A DNA stretch of 64,000 nt from Bacteroides sp. 43_108 (GCA_001915545.1 MNQS01000023.1:1-64000); one strand, 5' to 3'; shown: positions 37,103 through 47,650, numbered from the stretch's first letter. Numbers and translations: made by a program. The notes: a model not told the origin generated them from the letters alone.

Positions 37103-37441
37103 TCAATAATATTCATGGCTGACCACGCGTGTAATTTTAGATCTTTCAGAAAGTTCCATGGTTTTCACGTTCAAGCACGATATGTGCCATACTACCGGCC
37201 TGACGCTGGTGCTTTCAGCCGATTCCAGACGATCAAAAAAATCATCGACCGTACGTATGCCTTCAGCATCAATATCTTCAACATGCGTTACAATCATCAC
37301 CCCACCCAACCATTCAGTCATTTCAAGTTCACAATCAAGAGCATAATGATTTATCAGATGCTCATCGTAAACTTCCAGAACATGATTAGTCTTTACGTCA
37401 TTGCGCGAAAAAAAGACCTTGCTAGATGCCACTCTTCTCAT
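37103..37441 (-). CDS. Conserved small protein of unknown function
   Basis: A 112-residue soluble protein starting MRRVASSKVFF. It alternates short beta-type stretches (HVLEVYDEHLINHYAL, WLGGVMIVTH) and ends in a charged helix. I do not recognise a domain with certainty; short Bacteroidales proteins of the MRRVAS start and E-x-E-W-G-V pattern are familiar to me as hypothetical. It begins 16 bases after the methyltransferase stop, so it is probably co-transcribed with it. A start two codons earlier is possible. Confidence 0.6.
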   Translation of the reverse strand: MRRVASSKVFFSRNDVKTNHVLEVYDEHLINHYALDCELEMTEWLGGVMIVTHVEDIDAEGIRTVDDFFDRLESAESTSVRPVVWHISCLNVKTMELSERSKITRVVSHEYY

Positions 37442-37457
37442 ATACAACTATATATTT

Positions 37458-38231
37458 TCAATGTGAAGGCATCTGACGACGTCGGAATTCAGAACAAACA
37501 ACAGCTGTAGCGATTGCCACATTCAGAGATTCGCTTGTATTGCGTCCAGGAGGGAAATTAGGTATATAGAGCCTGTCTGTCACCAGCGACGCAATTCCAT
37601 CAGATATACCGTTGCCCTCATTTCCCATTACAATCAAACCGTTCTGCTTGAGTTCTGTTTCATAAATATATTTACCATCAAGAAAGGTTCCATACACCGG
37701 CACATCCTTGGGCAAAGCATCTATCAGGCTGAAAAGATCAACATAATGCACCCTAACTCTGGCCATAGCCCCCATCGTAGCCTGCACGGTCTTAGGGTTA
37801 TAAACATCCGCAGTCTTCAACGAGCAGAACACGTCCTCTATGCCGAACCAATCGGCCAGTCGTATGATAGTACCCAAATTGCCGGGATTCTGAACATCAT
37901 CAAGTGCAAGACACAGATTACGTTTCACACACTCCTCTGGGTTGCAATCATATTCAGGCTGACGGAAAACAGCCACAACATCCTGAGGAGTTTCCAAGAA
38001 ACTGACTTTATGCAATTGTTCTGCATCTGCCTCATCACATTCTTTAATGTCTCTAACAAATCTTGCATTACAGTCGAGCCAGCTTCGCGATGCGGCAATA
38101 TATTCACATTCGAAAGTTCCCAAAAGATCGCCTACCAGCTTAGGCCCTTCGGCTACAAACAGACCTGTAGATGTGCGGTTCTTTTTCAAGGCCAGCGAAT
38201 GGATAAATTTTATTCTGTTTTTGCTTAACAT
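37458..38231 (-). CDS. TrmH/SpoU-family RNA 2'-O-methyltransferase
   Basis: A 257-residue RNA methyltransferase with an N-terminal substrate-binding domain (LSKNRIKFIHSLALKKNR, GLFVAEGPKLV) and a C-terminal SPOUT knot. SpoU motifs: ALDDVQNPGNLGTIIRLADWF (broken by one family-variable position), MGNEGNGIS and IPNFPPGRNTSESLNVAIA-type segment carrying the N-SLNV motif. It methylates ribose 2'-OH of rRNA or tRNA using SAM; the target base is unknown. Confidence 0.9.
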   Translation of the reverse strand: MLSKNRIKFIHSLALKKNRTSTGLFVAEGPKLVGDLLGTFECEYIAASRSWLDCNARFVRDIKECDEADAEQLHKVSFLETPQDVVAVFRQPEYDCNPEECVKRNLCLALDDVQNPGNLGTIIRLADWFGIEDVFCSLKTADVYNPKTVQATMGAMARVRVHYVDLFSLIDALPKDVPVYGTFLDGKYIYETELKQNGLIVMGNEGNGISDGIASLVTDRLYIPNFPPGRNTSESLNVAIATAVVCSEFRRRQMPSH

Positions 38232-38429
38232 ATCTTATCTGAAAATATAGGAATAAATCACATATCGACATCGTAACTTGCGATATGCAGATTACAATAA
38301 TATAAGCAAAGCTACAAATGTTTTTTCACAAAACGCCCTTATTGCCGTGAAAATATTGACCGTTTATCTAAAAGGCTGTATCTTTACATGCTAATTTGCA
38401 GTATAACACACAATAGGAACAGAAACACT

Positions 38430-40754
38430 GTGAAATTCGTCAACATAAAAAAATCATGTTTCAAATCTGCCGTAAGAATCATTATGGCATGCATTGCGGC
38501 AATTTTTGCCGGTGCATGCTCTGTCAGCAGATATGTACCCGATAACGAATATTTTCTTAAAGACATAAAGATTAGTTCTGACAATAAGAAAATACTGAAA
38601 AACTATTCACTCAGAGACTATATAGTACAGACGCCAAACACAAAATGGTTCGGAGCAAAAGTTCCGCTGAAAATCTATTGTCTGTCAGGAACTGACACAA
38701 CCAAATGGAACTGCCGACTCTTACGTAAGCTAGGCGAATCTCCAGTCATATACGACAGCGCCGCCACGGAAAAATCTAAGAGAAACATCGTAAACATGCT
38801 TTCCAGCGAAGGCTACATGCACGCATCCGTACAGCAGATAAAACGTATAAAAGGCAAAAAGATGGTGCTAGAATATCGTGTCAAGCCAGGCGACAGATAC
38901 TCTGTCAGAAGTCTCAAGAAAGACATCTACGACTCTGAGATTGCCCAAATTCTTGCAACCACAGAAACAGAAAATTCACTTATACGTCCCGGCATGGTCT
39001 TCAATGTAAACAGGCTCGACCAGGAGCGCAACCGCATAACAAAAATACTGAAGGACAGAGGATACTACAATTTCAACAAAGAATACATCACATTCACAGC
39101 CGACACATGCAGCGGAAGCACAAAAGTCGACCTCACCATGCACATAAAGCTCTACAAGGCCGATGAAGATTCACGTCCGCAGATGCACAAGCGCTATGTC
39201 ATAGGCGACATAAATTACTATTCTGACGTCGAAAACTTCCTCAATCCATTAGACACAATAACATACGAGAACAATCGTATTATATACCAGAATAAGCTGC
39301 ATTTCCGCCCCAGCCTGCTCACATCAAACACAATGATGAGTTCTGGAGATGTATACAACGAGAGAAACATGCAGAAAACCATGTCCAACTTCTCCCGACT
39401 GCAGGCAATACGATTCTCCAATATACGCTTCCGCGAAAGAGAGAACAGCGACACGCTGGATTGTTCGATTGTGCTGAACCACAGCAAACCCAAATCTATC
39501 AAATTTGAAATCGAAGGCACCAACTCTGCCGGCGACCTCGGAGCTGCTGCGTCGGCCACATTCCAGCACAAGAATCTTTTTAAAGGTTCAGAAACTCTCA
39601 TGTTCAAGCTCCGCGGAGCATACGAAGCCATCACAGGACTTGAGGGATACGACGGCAACAGCTACGTTGAATTCGGTGTAGAAGGCCGTCTGACATTTCC
39701 AAACTTCCTTTTCCCTTTCATCAGCAAATCGTTCGGACGTTCGCTCAATGCATCATCAGAAATTTCGCTTCAGTACAACTGGCAGAACAGACCTGAATTC
39801 AACAGAAGGGTGCTCACTGCCGCATGGAGATACAGATGGAACAGCCGCGACCAGAAGATGCAGAACAAGTTCGACCTTCTCGAAGTAAACTACGTCTACA
39901 TGCCGTGGATTTCCAAGACATTCAAGGAAGAATATCTCGACAGCATAGGCAAGACAAATGCCATATTGAAGTACAACTACGAGAACCTGCTCATTACCAA
40001 ACTGGGATATTCCTTCACCTACAACTCGCTTGGCACTTCCAACACGACGACCTACGGCAAGAACGCCATTACCATACGTGCCAACATTGAAACCTCAGGA
40101 AATGTGCTCTACGGACTCACAAATATGGTCAACGGAAAAAAGAATGCAGATGGACAATACACTTTCTGCGGAATAGCCTATGCACAGTATGTAAAAGGTG
40201 ATTTCGATTTCACAAAGAGCACACGCATCGACCGCAACAATTCCGTAGCCTTCCACATCGGCTTCGGCATAGCCTACCCTTACGGAAACTCCAACATTCT
40301 GCCGTTCGAGAAAAGATACTTCAGCGGAGGTGCCAACAGTGTCCGCGGATGGTCAGTCCGTTCGCTGGGTCCTGGTTCATACTCTGGAGGCGACAAGAAC
40401 ATCAACTTCATCAACCAGTCGGGAGACATCAAACTCGACATAAATCTCGAATACCGTGCCTATCTGTTCTGGAAGCTCAACGGCGCCTTCTTCATCGATG
40501 CCGGCAACATCTGGACCATACGCGAATATGAAGATCAGCCTGGAGGAGCATTCCGTTTCAAGGACTTTTACAAACAGATTGCTCTAAGCTACGGAATAGG
40601 TCTGCGCCTCAACCTCGATTTCTTCATCCTGCGTCTCGATGCCGGAATGAAAGCCATAGATCCTGCATATAAAGGCCGTGCACACTACCCGATTACAAAC
40701 CCGGATTTTTCAAAAGATCTTAGTCTGCATTTTGCCGTCGGACTGCCATTCTGA
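38430..40754 (+). CDS. tamL: TamL-like lipid-anchored Omp85 (BamA/TamA superfamily) protein
   Basis: A 774-residue outer-membrane assembly protein. A signal peptide ends in a lipobox (FAGAC, Cys30), which is the mark of TamL, the Bacteroidota lipoprotein form of TamA. POTRA-like domains follow (about 35-380) and then a 16-strand barrel with the Omp85 lid-lock motif VRGW (GGANSVRGWSVRSLG) and a terminal Phe. It inserts proteins into the outer membrane, usually with TamB; no tamB is adjacent here. The start is placed at GTG 38430 because it gives a normal signal peptide; an ATG at 38388 would add 14 unlikely residues. Confidence 0.85.
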   Translation: MKFVNIKKSCFKSAVRIIMACIAAIFAGACSVSRYVPDNEYFLKDIKISSDNKKILKNYSLRDYIVQTPNTKWFGAKVPLKIYCLSGTDTTKWNCRLLRKLGESPVIYDSAATEKSKRNIVNMLSSEGYMHASVQQIKRIKGKKMVLEYRVKPGDRYSVRSLKKDIYDSEIAQILATTETENSLIRPGMVFNVNRLDQERNRITKILKDRGYYNFNKEYITFTADTCSGSTKVDLTMHIKLYKADEDSRPQMHKRYVIGDINYYSDVENFLNPLDTITYENNRIIYQNKLHFRPSLLTSNTMMSSGDVYNERNMQKTMSNFSRLQAIRFSNIRFRERENSDTLDCSIVLNHSKPKSIKFEIEGTNSAGDLGAAASATFQHKNLFKGSETLMFKLRGAYEAITGLEGYDGNSYVEFGVEGRLTFPNFLFPFISKSFGRSLNASSEISLQYNWQNRPEFNRRVLTAAWRYRWNSRDQKMQNKFDLLEVNYVYMPWISKTFKEEYLDSIGKTNAILKYNYENLLITKLGYSFTYNSLGTSNTTTYGKNAITIRANIETSGNVLYGLTNMVNGKKNADGQYTFCGIAYAQYVKGDFDFTKSTRIDRNNSVAFHIGFGIAYPYGNSNILPFEKRYFSGGANSVRGWSVRSLGPGSYSGGDKNINFINQSGDIKLDINLEYRAYLFWKLNGAFFIDAGNIWTIREYEDQPGGAFRFKDFYKQIALSYGIGLRLNLDFFILRLDAGMKAIDPAYKGRAHYPITNPDFSKDLSLHFAVGLPF

Positions 40755-40787
40755 TGAATGGAATGAACTATATCTTTCATATCCACA

Positions 40788-40834
40788 ATAATGGCGGTTG
40801 TCTTGATTGGTTTTAACAAGACAACCGCCATTAT
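40788..40834. terminator. Bidirectional terminator
   Basis: A perfect 16-base-pair stem (40790-40805 with 40817-40832) between the convergent tamL and alpha-mannosidase genes. Confidence 0.85.
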
Positions 40835-40868
40835 CAGCAATAAAACTCCATCAATCTTTCAGATATTC

Positions 40869-43800
40869 CTATTTGTAAAGTTCCAGCTCATATATACGCG
40901 CCGTTCCTTCACCTATCAGCTGAGTAGGTCCGGTCACAAACAATCTAACATAACGTGCGCTCACAGGCTTGATTCCGCGTTCAACCTCATTGCTCTTGTT
41001 GCCATCTATCATGTCAACCGTTTTCCACTCTTCTGTCAAACTGTTGCGGACCTGCAAAAGGCATGTACGCGTGATATAGTTGTTTGTTTCAGAACCCGCA
41101 TTCACAATTTTCCATCCGCTGAAGGTTTTAGCATCTCCCATATCGAAAGCGACATGATTCGGTGCTCCATTCGTGTCGCACCATTTAGTACCCATATTTC
41201 CGTCAATGAGATTCACGGCACGTTCATCTGCATTGACCTCTCCTGATACTGAAATAACCTTCGCTCCCTTCAGAATGTTGTCACGCTGTCTGACACCATC
41301 AGCTTCGTCCGTCCTGTTGCTAGTACGGAACAGATTGCACGCCGGTTCTACAGAATGATTTTCCTTGACAGCCGTTACTGCAAACACAACCACATTCTTG
41401 TCTTCAGAAAGCACAATTTCGTCAACACCTTCAGGTATGTCAAAACCATACTTGAACATATATGTAAACTCGTATGCCCGGTCTTCATGCTCCGAATGGC
41501 TGTGTGTGCCTACGTATGCAACTTCTGCATCTTTCAGATATCCCTGCGTATGACCGTCATGTCCCCACTGTCCGATGAATCCAGTATAATAAGGGACATC
41601 TACAGTATACACATTCTCACCGGCAGAGAATTTTGCCTGTCGATCTCCGGCAGACGATGCGGCAAGCAGATAAACTTTATTATATTCACCGTCGGCAGGC
41701 AGTTTTATCGTATCACCGCCACAAGCAAGACCATTGTTCGAATCCATTTCTCCGAATGTGAAACGCACACCGTCAACCGTAAGTCCATCCTCTGGAAGAA
41801 GTTCTGCAGCATAACTGTTGCCACCCTCAAAATTACCCGCAGCACGGAAATCATTATGCGAGAAACAATTCTTATTGTAAGGCAATTCCAGACTGCGCAT
41901 ATTCTCCCTGCAAGCAACCGCCTTTGAAGACACATTGTCGTCAAGAACCAAACGATAAGTTTTCACACTGAATGGCTTTATATCCACATTCAGCCTATTG
42001 CCGCTGAACGAAGCTGGTCCCAGTTCCTTCTCCGTACCGTCAGCCTCAACAGCTTTCACAATGTTCGAGGCAAACGTAATACCAGCTGTCTGTTCCTTCT
42101 CGCCTCCAGTTTCATACACACGCACTACATACTCATTGCCCACCTCAGCTTTTTTCAATGCACGCACAATTACATTCTCATTGTCTGATGAAGCAAACGA
42201 AAATTCGCATCCGAGATCGCCCTTGTGTTTGGTAGTTGCAAAAGCCCTCAACGGACTGTTCAGAACTGTCGACATCCTTACAGCCTTGGATTTGTCCAAC
42301 TGTCCCTTATGGCCAACAATGCTGTAAGTAAACTCATGGTATCCCAGATCCTGACGCTCCTGATACTTGTACGAACCTCCAGCCTTAGGAGAATAAAGAA
42401 GAGAAAGACGAATCGTATTGCAGTCAGGTTTATCCCATCCGTATTTCGAATCATTCAGCACCGTTATGCCGTAATCGCCTGAAGCGTCGGTCAAGTCGGT
42501 CCACTCATGAGAATTGACCTCATAACTGTTTTCACGGTTATTTCCTCGCTCCACGCATCCCAGTCCTATATCGTAAGTCGCATTCTCATTGCATACACCA
42601 AATGGGAACTGCGCCTTGAGAAGAGCATTCATCGAACGCCACTCCACCTCGTTGTAAAAGTCAATACGTTCTGCCGTACTTCCTTCATACAAACGTATGT
42701 ACTGCACAATTTTTGACTCGCCATAACTCTTTGTTATACGCATCGACTTGCGCAGCGGACCATTTTCAACCATTTCTATGCTCACATTGTCCTTTATGTC
42801 CAAAGGTTTCTTGTCAACCGTGTGCTTGAGTATCTCCCATGCAGGCCACGACTCAGATCTGCAGTCATCAAACACGACAAGTCCAATGGATTTGCCCGAA
42901 GCCACAAGTTCCTTTCCGCAACGTTTGTCAATAAGCGATGAAATGTTTCCTATCTTATCAACTGTCACCTTATACACAGAATTCTCTATCACATTAGTCT
43001 TTACAGGCACAGACGCCTTATTTTTTCCTCCAGCCTTGACACTGAATACAGAGAAACCCGTTCCCGGTACACTGGCATCAACAAGAAGACTGCGCCTGCC
43101 CTTTGAGTCTGTCACCACCTGCGAGACCACAGATTTTCCATCGGCATCGGTCACTTTGTACGAGTCAGCCATATCCGGCAAAACAATGCTTGTCACCGCA
43201 CTCACAGGAAAAGCCTCCGTGTTGTGAATCACCACGGGCATACCGGAAACATTCGTATTCATACGGCCAGCAACACCTCCGACAGCAGTAGTCAGACAAT
43301 TTGAGAAACGCTGCAGCGAAAGAAGTTCATCGTTCCACGAAAACTCGTAGGCACGCGGTATGCTTGTACCTGTAAGGTCGTCATGAAACTGATGCGCCAG
43401 CACACGTTTCCAGCTTTCGTTGAGATCACGCTGCGGATATTCGCCCTGTCCCAACCATTCGGCCACAACGGATGCACGTTCAGCAGCATCACCAAGATGC
43501 TCATTCTGACGATTGTAAAGCTTCATTGCAGCCTGCGACGTATAACATCCGGTTCCATGAACATCCATAAACAGCTCTCCGTCATGAACCAGCAGTTCGG
43601 GATGGTTCTCAAACGGCAGAAAGTCTTTATATATCTGATCGCTCGTTGCACTGACAATTTCTATTGGTCCGTCACCCTTGAGACCTTTTTCTACAGCTCT
43701 GACAGAAGCAAGATTCGGCGAACCGCCTATATCTCCAGTACCGTAGTAGCGATAAACCATATTCAACGGACTTTCAGATATATCTCTCATCAACTGTTCA

Positions 43801-44474
43801 TTCTTCGAAATGTCGCTGTCCGGATATCTCTCCACATAATTGAATCCGTGAGCCATCATGATACGGCTTCCGTCAATACCCTGCCACAATCCAACAGTAA
43901 ACGGATATTTCTTGCCTCCATCATAAAAAGCATGATTTCTCCATCCAAGCTTCTGAGTGGAGAAACCTATCAATCCGCAATGCTTGGCAAGTGTCGGAAT
44001 GAAATAGCTGAAACCGAAGCAGTCAGGCAGAAACACATCTGTGCTTTCCTTTCCGAATTCGTTGCGGTAGAAACTCTGTCCTAGAAGTATGTTGCGCAAC
44101 CACGATTCAGGAGAAACAACCATCGTCTCGTTGGCATCCCAACCGCTGCCGGCCAAATGCCAGCGACCGTCGGCTACATATTTTTTCATCTGTTCATATT
44201 GCAGCGGATAATACTCCTTCATCCATGAGTATTTCACCGCACCTTCAAAGTTGAATACATAATTCGGATAATTATCAAGCAGATAAATGTTCTGAGTCAG
44301 AGTGTTCCTCACATAATGCTTGATTGTTGTCTGAATGTCCCAATTCCACTGCGTGTCAAGATGGGCATCCGCCACCATATAGGCTTTCATCTTCTTTCCG
44401 CTGTCGTTCTGAGCGTATGCGGCACTGAACGTCATGCAGGAAGCAACAGCCAACACAAGAAATCCCTTTTGCAT
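40869..44474 (-). CDS. Exported GH38 alpha-mannosidase with discoidin-type C-terminal domain
   Basis: A 1201-residue secreted glycoside hydrolase. Signal peptide about 1-21 (ending AYAQ). The GH38 catalytic domain starts at once with the metal-binding VADAHLDTQWNWD, followed by the nucleophile region VFLPDCFGFSYFIP and EWLGQGEYP. The middle and beta-sandwich domains cover about 400-850. A C-terminal F5/8 type C (discoidin-like) carbohydrate-binding domain is seen at about 1060-1200 (LIDGNMGTKWCDT, KTFSGWKIVNAG, SARYVRLFVTGPT). It probably cleaves alpha-mannosides from host or plant glycans in the periplasm. It stands alone, with no SusC/D or sensor genes. Confidence 0.93.
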   Translation of the reverse strand: MQKGFLVLAVASCMTFSAAYAQNDSGKKMKAYMVADAHLDTQWNWDIQTTIKHYVRNTLTQNIYLLDNYPNYVFNFEGAVKYSWMKEYYPLQYEQMKKYVADGRWHLAGSGWDANETMVVSPESWLRNILLGQSFYRNEFGKESTDVFLPDCFGFSYFIPTLAKHCGLIGFSTQKLGWRNHAFYDGGKKYPFTVGLWQGIDGSRIMMAHGFNYVERYPDSDISKNEQLMRDISESPLNMVYRYYGTGDIGGSPNLASVRAVEKGLKGDGPIEIVSATSDQIYKDFLPFENHPELLVHDGELFMDVHGTGCYTSQAAMKLYNRQNEHLGDAAERASVVAEWLGQGEYPQRDLNESWKRVLAHQFHDDLTGTSIPRAYEFSWNDELLSLQRFSNCLTTAVGGVAGRMNTNVSGMPVVIHNTEAFPVSAVTSIVLPDMADSYKVTDADGKSVVSQVVTDSKGRRSLLVDASVPGTGFSVFSVKAGGKNKASVPVKTNVIENSVYKVTVDKIGNISSLIDKRCGKELVASGKSIGLVVFDDCRSESWPAWEILKHTVDKKPLDIKDNVSIEMVENGPLRKSMRITKSYGESKIVQYIRLYEGSTAERIDFYNEVEWRSMNALLKAQFPFGVCNENATYDIGLGCVERGNNRENSYEVNSHEWTDLTDASGDYGITVLNDSKYGWDKPDCNTIRLSLLYSPKAGGSYKYQERQDLGYHEFTYSIVGHKGQLDKSKAVRMSTVLNSPLRAFATTKHKGDLGCEFSFASSDNENVIVRALKKAEVGNEYVVRVYETGGEKEQTAGITFASNIVKAVEADGTEKELGPASFSGNRLNVDIKPFSVKTYRLVLDDNVSSKAVACRENMRSLELPYNKNCFSHNDFRAAGNFEGGNSYAAELLPEDGLTVDGVRFTFGEMDSNNGLACGGDTIKLPADGEYNKVYLLAASSAGDRQAKFSAGENVYTVDVPYYTGFIGQWGHDGHTQGYLKDAEVAYVGTHSHSEHEDRAYEFTYMFKYGFDIPEGVDEIVLSEDKNVVVFAVTAVKENHSVEPACNLFRTSNRTDEADGVRQRDNILKGAKVISVSGEVNADERAVNLIDGNMGTKWCDTNGAPNHVAFDMGDAKTFSGWKIVNAGSETNNYITRTCLLQVRNSLTEEWKTVDMIDGNKSNEVERGIKPVSARYVRLFVTGPTQLIGEGTARIYELELYK

Positions 44475-44687
44475 AAACGAAAGTAATTTTTCAATATTAT
44501 TAGATTAAAAAAGTCATAGTTACTATGCAGGACATAAAGATATACAATTAATCCTTACATACAACACTTCCATTTATACACTTTATACGGTTCGCGGAAA
44601 AAGTATATCATCATCAAAAAAACTGCCGATTTCACAATTTGCAGATAACAAAATCGCATACTAAAAACAAATGGAGTTCACGTTATT

Positions 44688-46040
44688 TTAGAACAGGCCA
44701 GCAACATTGCGTCTACAAACAATCGCATCCATAAAAGCTTTCTCTGCAGTCGACATGCCTTTTTCAAAATCCTCATAACTGGATGCTTCTACAGGAATTC
44801 CGAAATGATAGACTCCCAACGTAGCATCTGCATCATCGCCATGTCCTTTAAGAGCATAATCTGAATATGTGCATTCTCTCTCCGCCGGTTGTATGAACAA
44901 CCCGCATCGTCCTTTCAGTCTATACATATACGAAACCATCTGATTCACATCTGCCCCTCTATCAATATTTCTCTTATATTTTGCATCAGCAATGACTCCA
45001 CCAACTTCATTGTCATAAAAATCCGGGAAACGAAGAAAAGCATTTCTTCCGCTATCGCATCTGCTGCGCCCCAAGTATATGCCGCCCTTCCTTCGTCTGT
45101 TGTCTGGGTGACGAAAACCTAGGCGTTTGAGCATCGTGGCAAGATACTCTTCCCACAACCATGACACATCAAAAAGTATGCCGTAAATATTATCCTTGCC
45201 ACAACCATATTTAAGTCGTTTGTGGTTCAATATCCTCATACATATATTCTGCAATGCGGCATAACGGGTGAAATAAGGATGGCTCACCGGCTTGGCGTTT
45301 TCTGTACACACATCAGCTCTGTCACGTCTGCAATAGCTCGGAGTTGCCCAAACGATTCGCGACACATTGGCCTGTGTGTCTGCATCGGAGTGCAGAACCA
45401 TCTCACCGCTGCCCAGAGTGCGAATGTACTCAATCGTGTGGCGCACCAACTGAGTCACATGATTATCATAACTGAATTCTCGAGTTCTATATGCCACACG
45501 ACCGCAAAAAGGCATGTTCACCTTTATGTGTCTGCCTACATCAATTGATCCCCTCACATTGCAGTCGTTATATTCCTTATACATGTATTCCTTGTACAAT
45601 CCTTGCGAAAGAGCATCGTTCAGGTAATGCGGAAACAGATAAAGCAGGAAATCCAGCACACACTCGTCTGTAGTCGAATGCTTCATGTCAAAAAGGTTGA
45701 GCGAAAGCACCTTTTTGAGCATATACTGAAGGAAAAAGTCTTTTTCATTGGAATTCGAAAAACGCGAACGTATAGACACTGGTACACCGTCAATGCTTAT
45801 ATATCCGGCAAGATTACCGGTCTTAAGCACAAATTGGCCACGACTAAGACTTACATCTACAATATGCAGTTGTCCGATTCCGTCACGACAATCGTGGAAC
45901 GAATGCGGATATACCAGCAGACTGTTGCCATTGTCGTCCATAAGTTCAGATAGCGGACGATCTGCAATTGGAAAGAACTGCTTTACATCATCCGAACAAG
46001 TATATTCAGAATTATCCTGCCAACAAATCATTTCAGCCAT
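44688..46040 (-). CDS. mcrC: McrC-family subunit of type IV restriction system
   Basis: A 450-residue McrC protein, the nuclease partner of McrB in restriction of modified DNA. The N-terminal beta-rich domain (about 1-110) contacts the McrB hexamer. The C-terminal PD-(D/E)xK nuclease site is visible as RFPDFYDNEVGG then VIADAKYKR (about 350-375). It overlaps the mcrB stop by one base and is co-transcribed. All catalytic residues are present, so the system should be active unless blocked elsewhere. Confidence 0.9.
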   Translation of the reverse strand: MAEMICWQDNSEYTCSDDVKQFFPIADRPLSELMDDNGNSLLVYPHSFHDCRDGIGQLHIVDVSLSRGQFVLKTGNLAGYISIDGVPVSIRSRFSNSNEKDFFLQYMLKKVLSLNLFDMKHSTTDECVLDFLLYLFPHYLNDALSQGLYKEYMYKEYNDCNVRGSIDVGRHIKVNMPFCGRVAYRTREFSYDNHVTQLVRHTIEYIRTLGSGEMVLHSDADTQANVSRIVWATPSYCRRDRADVCTENAKPVSHPYFTRYAALQNICMRILNHKRLKYGCGKDNIYGILFDVSWLWEEYLATMLKRLGFRHPDNRRRKGGIYLGRSRCDSGRNAFLRFPDFYDNEVGGVIADAKYKRNIDRGADVNQMVSYMYRLKGRCGLFIQPAERECTYSDYALKGHGDDADATLGVYHFGIPVEASSYEDFEKGMSTAEKAFMDAIVCRRNVAGLF

Positions 46041-47455
46041 TATTCAGAGAAATACACATTTTCAAGCATCTTCATATTCTCTGCCGCATCAATCGAACCG
46101 CGCAGATATTCAAACAGAACACCGCGGAGATGATTATCCCACAGTTTTCTGTATGCTTCATCTTTATTTGAAAAATCATCATTCAAATAAAGCTTCAGTT
46201 TTCTGAAATATGCACCACCGATATGGTAAGCCCTGCTCAACCCTTCAATGCCATCATTGGTTGCATCATTCCATATTGCTTCATTCAACCTATTCATTTT
46301 GGCAACGACATCAAGTTTCATAGAACCCAAATCATCAAGCATTCCGGTATTCTCGTCAGCTCTCACTTCCTTCCATGCAAAACGTCTGCGCATGGCAAAA
46401 TCCATACTTTCAACGCTTCTGTCTATGTCGTTCATAGTCCCTATGATATAGACATTCTCAGGCACATAAAAACCGTCATAAAACGGGTCAGATTTATCAG
46501 TTATCAAATTCTGATACTGAGTCTTTACAAGACCTTTCTTCCCGCGATAGCCTGGGTCTATGCTGAAAAACAATTCACCGAAAATTTTAGAAAGCTCACC
46601 ACGGTTTATTTCGTCGATGATGAAGACGTGTTCTTTATGAATATAATTATTTGCATGAGCTAATATATCCTTTTTATCTTCCGCTTCACTTACAGATACA
46701 GGCTGAATTATATCAGGATGGACATATTTATGGTCATTACCCAAAAGAGGATTTACCAAATTAGATTGAGTCTGATTTAGCTTTTTTGCACGTGTCAATA
46801 ATTCTTGAAGAATCCAACCATATCTAGTATAATCAACAGTTTTGGTACGTCCATCTGTTACCTTATCTACCAAATTCCAGAAATCATCCCGCTCCCAGTC
46901 TCCAACATCATATATTCCTTTTCTTATACAATAATTAAACATACGTTTAATATTATATTCTTTTTCAAATCTATCCTCATAATAAATACGCCCATTTTTT
47001 ATTTCAACATTAAAACGAGAACGATTATTCCAATTTGTTGTTTTTATCTTTCCGCATTTAATATCGTCAACTATAGAACTATAAACGTCTTCGAACAATG
47101 AAGATTTATCGTTTTGCACATCATTTACGATCTTACGTTCAGGCCTAACATTCACACTTTTTACAATTGATGCAGATTCAAATGCATTCTTACAAAAACG
47201 TTTAAACACCCCATCCTTTCTTTCAAACCCGATATTTCCATTCCCATCAGGTGACGTAGGACGTAAACCTTCAACAAAATCAGTATAGTCATAAGACGGA
47301 TGAAACTGTACAAACTCATAATTCGCTTCCATTATCTCAGCAATTTTCTTTGCCAAATAAGTTTTTCCTGTACCTGGTGCACCTGTCAGAATAAGATTCT
47401 TATTAGCTTTAAGCAACTCTATATATTCTTCGTATCTATTATCAGTATTTGTCAT
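46040..47455 (-). CDS. mcrB: McrB-family AAA+ GTPase, with domain inserted in the AAA core
   Basis: A 471-residue AAA+ motor. Walker A GAPGTGKT is at residues 25-32, so the usual N-terminal DNA-recognition domain is absent. After the conserved FERKDGVFKRFCKNA (about 77-91) comes about 180 residues of other sequence before Walker B VFIIDEINRG (D281-E282); in E. coli McrB these lie only a few tens of residues apart. The rest (GTMNDIDRSVESMDFAMRRRF with sensor and arginine-finger positions) is standard. The insert may carry the modification-recognition function. The 5' part is visibly AT-rich relative to neighbours, consistent with transfer. Confidence 0.88.
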   Translation of the reverse strand: MTNTDNRYEEYIELLKANKNLILTGAPGTGKTYLAKKIAEIMEANYEFVQFHPSYDYTDFVEGLRPTSPDGNGNIGFERKDGVFKRFCKNAFESASIVKSVNVRPERKIVNDVQNDKSSLFEDVYSSIVDDIKCGKIKTTNWNNRSRFNVEIKNGRIYYEDRFEKEYNIKRMFNYCIRKGIYDVGDWERDDFWNLVDKVTDGRTKTVDYTRYGWILQELLTRAKKLNQTQSNLVNPLLGNDHKYVHPDIIQPVSVSEAEDKKDILAHANNYIHKEHVFIIDEINRGELSKIFGELFFSIDPGYRGKKGLVKTQYQNLITDKSDPFYDGFYVPENVYIIGTMNDIDRSVESMDFAMRRRFAWKEVRADENTGMLDDLGSMKLDVVAKMNRLNEAIWNDATNDGIEGLSRAYHIGGAYFRKLKLYLNDDFSNKDEAYRKLWDNHLRGVLFEYLRGSIDAAENMKMLENVYFSE

Positions 47456-47614
47456 AAGTTCAAATTATTACAACACAATAATTACAATATGCAAAAATGA
47501 ATAAAATCTTCGTGAAAACCGAACAAAACAAGACAAAAGTCATAGGATTGCACGCAATACAAAATCCACAATCCTAACAATATAAACTTGTATACCGTCT
47601 ATACACAATAAAAA

Positions 47615-47650
47615 CAAAATCGGCTGTGCCGAAACCGACACAGCCAACCG
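47615..47650 (-). terminator. Terminator of the DUF1349 remnant
   Basis: GGCTGTG (47622-47628) pairs with CACAGCC (47639-47645) with additional CCG/CGG pairing; the minus strand continues T-rich. Confidence 0.65.

Noticed and set aside
37025..37510. 161-codon plus-strand frame
   Set aside because: Overlaps a terminator and runs opposite the small co-transcribed gene behind the methyltransferase; no protein family features.
43383..44084. 233-codon plus-strand frame opposite the alpha-mannosidase
   Set aside because: Antisense to the GH38 catalytic domain, whose motifs are unambiguous.
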